In this document: positions 6,578 through 7,953 of the stretch, piece by piece | Position numbering within the stretch: the stretch's first letter is position 1 | How the letters are laid out: each line of letters begins with the position of its first letter | Assembly: GCA_028687155.1 (NCBI GenBank) | Contig: JAQUAR010000054.1 | Coordinates: forward strand, 1 to 7,953 | Reading direction: 5' to 3' | Length of the DNA: 7,953 nt | Origin: Methylacidiphilaceae bacterium | Lineage (GTDB): Bacteria > Verrucomicrobiota > Verrucomicrobiia > Methylacidiphilales > Methylacidiphilaceae | Notes under the pieces: model-generated | Databases searched by the model: none | What the model saw: the letters and a program-made list of their open reading frames with translations, nothing else | Told to the model about the DNA's origin: nothing | Made by a program: the position numbers and the translations under genes

Positions 6578-6582
6578 GTGCC

Positions 6583-6909
6583 TTAGCGGTGTCCCGCTTG
6601 GAGCGCGGCGACGCCGAGAATAATGCAGGAGATTCCGAAGATCTTCTGCCAGTGGATTCCCTCTCCCAGAATGAGAATCCCGATGATTGCCGCAAGGGCG
6701 GTGCCCGCCCCCGCCCACACCGCGTAGGCGACCCCCATTTCGAGGCTCTTCATCGCACGAGCCAGACAGAGAAAGGCGCCGCCGTAGAAGAGGACCACGA
6801 AGGCGGCGGGAATGGCCCGAGTGAAGCCCTGCGAGAGTTTGAGGCAGGTTGTGCCCGTCACCTCGAGCAGAATGGCGCCGGCTAGGAGCCACCAACCAGG
6901 CGAATTCAT
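6583..6909 (-). CDS. EmrE/Qac-like small multidrug resistance transporter
   Basis: A 108-residue protein with four predicted transmembrane helices (about 5-22, 33-51, 58-82, 86-105), the standard SMR size. Helix 1 holds the membrane-embedded carboxylate E16 in LLEVTGTTCLKLSQGFTR, which follows EmrE (EVxGTTxxKxSxGFTR) rather than the guanidinium exporters of the SugE/Gdx type (EVVWAVGLK). Helix 3 has AYAVWAGAG with W65, matching EmrE W63, and ends with LGE. The family works as dual-topology dimers exchanging protons for cationic compounds across the inner membrane. Drug-type specificity is inferred from the helix-1 motif only; the AMKSL segment before helix 3 is also seen in SugE. It is the last gene of the ridA-pyrE block, starting 11 bases after pyrE. 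AAGGG (6918-6922), overlapping the pyrE stop, lies eight bases upstream of the ATG. Confidence 0.92.
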   Translation of the reverse strand: MNSPGWWLLAGAILLEVTGTTCLKLSQGFTRAIPAAFVVLFYGGAFLCLARAMKSLEMGVAYAVWAGAGTALAAIIGILILGEGIHWQKIFGISCIILGVAALQAGHR

Positions 6910-6920
6910 AAAAATTTCCC

Positions 6921-7466
6921 TTACGGCCGAACTGCGGGAACGTTTTGGAGATCCTCGGGCAGGCGATCCGCCGGGAAGACCTCGATCGGCAGCCGGAGGA
7001 GGGAAAAGAGGGGCACTCCGAAATCCACCGGCTTAGGGCTCCGGTCGACCAGGCAGGCGACGGCGACGATCCGTCCCCCCGCGTTCCGGGCGGCTTGCAT
7101 GACCTCTCGGACCGCCCCTCCGGTCGTGACGACATCCTCTGCCACGAGGATCGCCTCCCCGGGAGCGATCGTGAACCTTTGCAGAACCAACCGGTCTCCT
7201 GCCTTCTCGGTGTAGATGTGCCTCCGGTCGAGGTGGCGAGCCAGCTCCTGGCCGACGGCGATGCCTCCCAGGGCCGTGGAAAGCACGGTCGGGAACGGGA
7301 GATCCCGGACTCGTTCGGCGAGGACCCCGCAGACCTCCGAGGCCAGCCGGGCGTGCTGCAGCAGGAGCGCACATTGGAGAAATTGCCGGCTGTGAAGTCC
7401 CGAGCGAAGGAGGAAGTGTCCTTCCATGAGGGCACCGGTGACGCGCAGTTGGTCCAGGAGATCCAT
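6921..7466 (-). CDS. pyrE: Orotate phosphoribosyltransferase
   Basis: Type I phosphoribosyltransferase that joins orotate and PRPP to give OMP in de novo pyrimidine synthesis. The 181-residue protein carries GHFLLRSGLHSRQFLQCALLLQ near the N-terminus (about 16-37), the usual OPRTase opening. It also has an IYTEKAG segment (about 84-90) and the PRPP-binding loop ILVAEDVVTTGGA (106-118, with E110-D111). It belongs to the shorter (about 180-residue) OPRTase branch, not the longer E. coli type. The frame stays open far upstream, through ridA in another frame, but homology begins at MDLLDQL. The ATG at 7466 lies five bases after the ridA stop. A GTG at 7472, overlapping that stop as TAGTG, is an alternative start two codons longer. 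No good Shine-Dalgarno is seen for either, so coupling to ridA translation is likely. Confidence 0.95.
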   Translation of the reverse strand: MDLLDQLRVTGALMEGHFLLRSGLHSRQFLQCALLLQHARLASEVCGVLAERVRDLPFPTVLSTALGGIAVGQELARHLDRRHIYTEKAGDRLVLQRFTIAPGEAILVAEDVVTTGGAVREVMQAARNAGGRIVAVACLVDRSPKPVDFGVPLFSLLRLPIEVFPADRLPEDLQNVPAVRP

Positions 7467-7471
7467 AAGCA

Positions 7472-7852
7472 CTAGCGGTGCGCGATCGCCTCGATCTCGA
7501 CCCGACTCTCCCGGGGGAGCCGGGAGACCTCGACGACGGTGCGTGCGGGCCTTGGCATCGGAAAGAGGCGCGCATAGACCTCGTTCATCGCGGCAAAGTC
7601 GTCGAGGTCGGCGAGAAAAACGGAGGTCTTGACGACGTGGGCGAGGGTCAGCCCTTCTGCCGCCAACACGGCTTCCAGGTTTCGGATCGCCTGCTCGGTT
7701 TGCGCTTCGATCCCGGCGGGAAGCGGCGCTCCGTCGGGAGGGAGCGGGAGCTGCCCGGAAACAAAGCAGAAGTCTGCGGCCGCGATGCCGGGGGCGTAAG
7801 GGCCGATCGGCGCAGGGAGTCCCGAATGGAGTACGGCTTTCTTGGGTGGCAT
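7472..7852 (-). CDS. RidA family enamine/imine deaminase
   Basis: A 126-residue RidA (YjgF/YER057c/UK114) protein. It opens with a short strand and APIGPYAPG, then FVSGQLPLPPDG, the helix ATEQ-like AQTEQAIRNLEAVL, VVKTSVFLADLDDFAAMNEVY, and the C-terminal PARTVVEVSRLPRESRVEIEAIA. R104 in PARTVVEV corresponds to E. coli RidA Arg105, the residue that binds the substrate carboxylate. RidA proteins act as trimers in the cytosol and speed hydrolysis of reactive enamines/imines such as 2-aminoacrylate made by PLP enzymes. The residues fit an active RidA-type member, but the exact subgroup is not certain. A TTG at 7888 would add 12 residues. The ATG at 7852 gives the usual length, although the strong AAGGAGG (7876-7882) lies 23 bases from it. 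It is the first gene of the ridA-pyrE-SMR block. Confidence 0.92.
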   Translation of the reverse strand: MPPKKAVLHSGLPAPIGPYAPGIAAADFCFVSGQLPLPPDGAPLPAGIEAQTEQAIRNLEAVLAAEGLTLAHVVKTSVFLADLDDFAAMNEVYARLFPMPRPARTVVEVSRLPRESRVEIEAIAHR

Positions 7853-7875
7853 TCCGGCTATTGAGGCCGAGGGCC

Positions 7876-7882
7876 CCTCCTT
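7876..7882 (-). promoter_or_regulatory. Strong Shine-Dalgarno upstream of ridA at unusual distance
   Basis: AAGGAGG on the minus strand is a near-perfect SD, but lies 23 bases before the ridA ATG at 7852. No ATG, GTG or TTG lies between. Either initiation uses the long spacing, a rare start such as the in-frame ATA at 7861 (14 bases away) is used, or the site is unrelated. Confidence 0.4.
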
Positions 7883-7885
7883 TGA

Positions 7886-7907
7886 CAAGCAATTGATTTG
7901 CTGCTTG
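7886..7907. repeat. AT-rich inverted repeat upstream of ridA
   Basis: CAAGCA (7886-7891) and TGCTTG (7902-7907) are perfect inverted arms around a 10-base centre, in the only clearly AT-rich patch of this end of the window. Inner GCAA/TTGC arms give an alternative pairing. Its position 34-55 bases upstream of the ridA ATG suits an operator or promoter element, but no clear -35/-10 pair is visible on either strand. Confidence 0.35.
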
Positions 7908-7942
7908 CGCGGTCCGTTACCCGTAGCGAGAGTGAGACCCGC

Positions 7943-7948
7943 AGGAGG
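7943..7948 (+). promoter_or_regulatory. Possible ribosome binding site of a gene beginning beyond the window
   Basis: AGGAGG on the plus strand lies five bases from the window end. A start codon at or just after 7954 would be well spaced and would make a gene divergent from ridA. Nothing else in the window tests this. Confidence 0.25.
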
Positions 7949-7953
7949 GATCG

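Noticed and set aside
7467..7892. 142-codon upstream extension of the pyrE frame
   Set aside because: It lies over ridA in a different frame and is Arg/Pro-rich shadow sequence.
7882..7910. TTGACA at 7882-7887 as a plus-strand -35 box
   Set aside because: At 16-18 bases of spacing there is no sequence resembling TATAAT, and the match overlaps the reverse of the ridA SD.
7910..7953. Possible tRNA or rRNA fragment at the window end
   Set aside because: I could not form a cloverleaf, and no T-loop or rRNA signature was recognised on either strand.

Overview
The window is a GC-rich, densely coded stretch of a bacterial chromosome holding eleven protein genes, almost all core metabolism or housekeeping. 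I see no mobile element, CRISPR array, rRNA or tRNA, and no gene-free gap longer than about 175 bases. The high GC, the three-component purine enzyme (PurS/PurQ) and a detached nuoA would fit a GC-rich Gram-negative such as a Verrucomicrobiota relative (a Methylacidimicrobium-like genome is one possibility). That assignment is a guess from protein character, not from a marker gene.

Layout. Positions 1-993 (+) hold the 3' part of a beta-CASP metallo-beta-lactamase nuclease, cut by the window edge. Its stop codon overlaps the stop of the convergent gene. From 6080 down to 990 (-) runs a six-gene block: thpR (RNA 2',3'-cyclic phosphodiesterase), purB (adenylosuccinate lyase), purS and purQ (two subunits of FGAM synthase), a TPMT-family SAM methyltransferase, and a GT39/ArnT-like membrane glycosyltransferase. 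Junctions range from a 4-base ATGA overlap (purS/purQ) and a 23-base overlap (purQ/methyltransferase) to short gaps, so most of it is probably one transcript.

A 119-base divergent spacer (6081-6199) separates thpR from nuoA (6200-6577, +), the membrane subunit A of respiratory complex I, which stands here without nuoB. Five bases later, convergently, ends a second minus-strand block: a RidA-family deaminase (7852-7472), pyrE (7466-6921) and an EmrE-like small multidrug resistance protein (6909-6583). The last 100 bases are the upstream region of ridA. It carries an AT-rich inverted repeat and a plus-strand Shine-Dalgarno that may serve a gene starting beyond the window.

How the genes work together. 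PurS and PurQ act with PurL (not in the window) at step 4 of de novo IMP synthesis; PurB acts at the SAICAR and adenylosuccinate steps; PyrE makes OMP in pyrimidine synthesis. The two blocks therefore carry nucleotide biosynthesis genes with accessory enzymes attached. The most interesting non-coding signal is a perfect 7-bp stem-loop ending one base before the nuoA start codon. NuoA lacks a normally placed ribosome binding site, and folding of this hairpin would bring an upstream GAGG to a normal distance.
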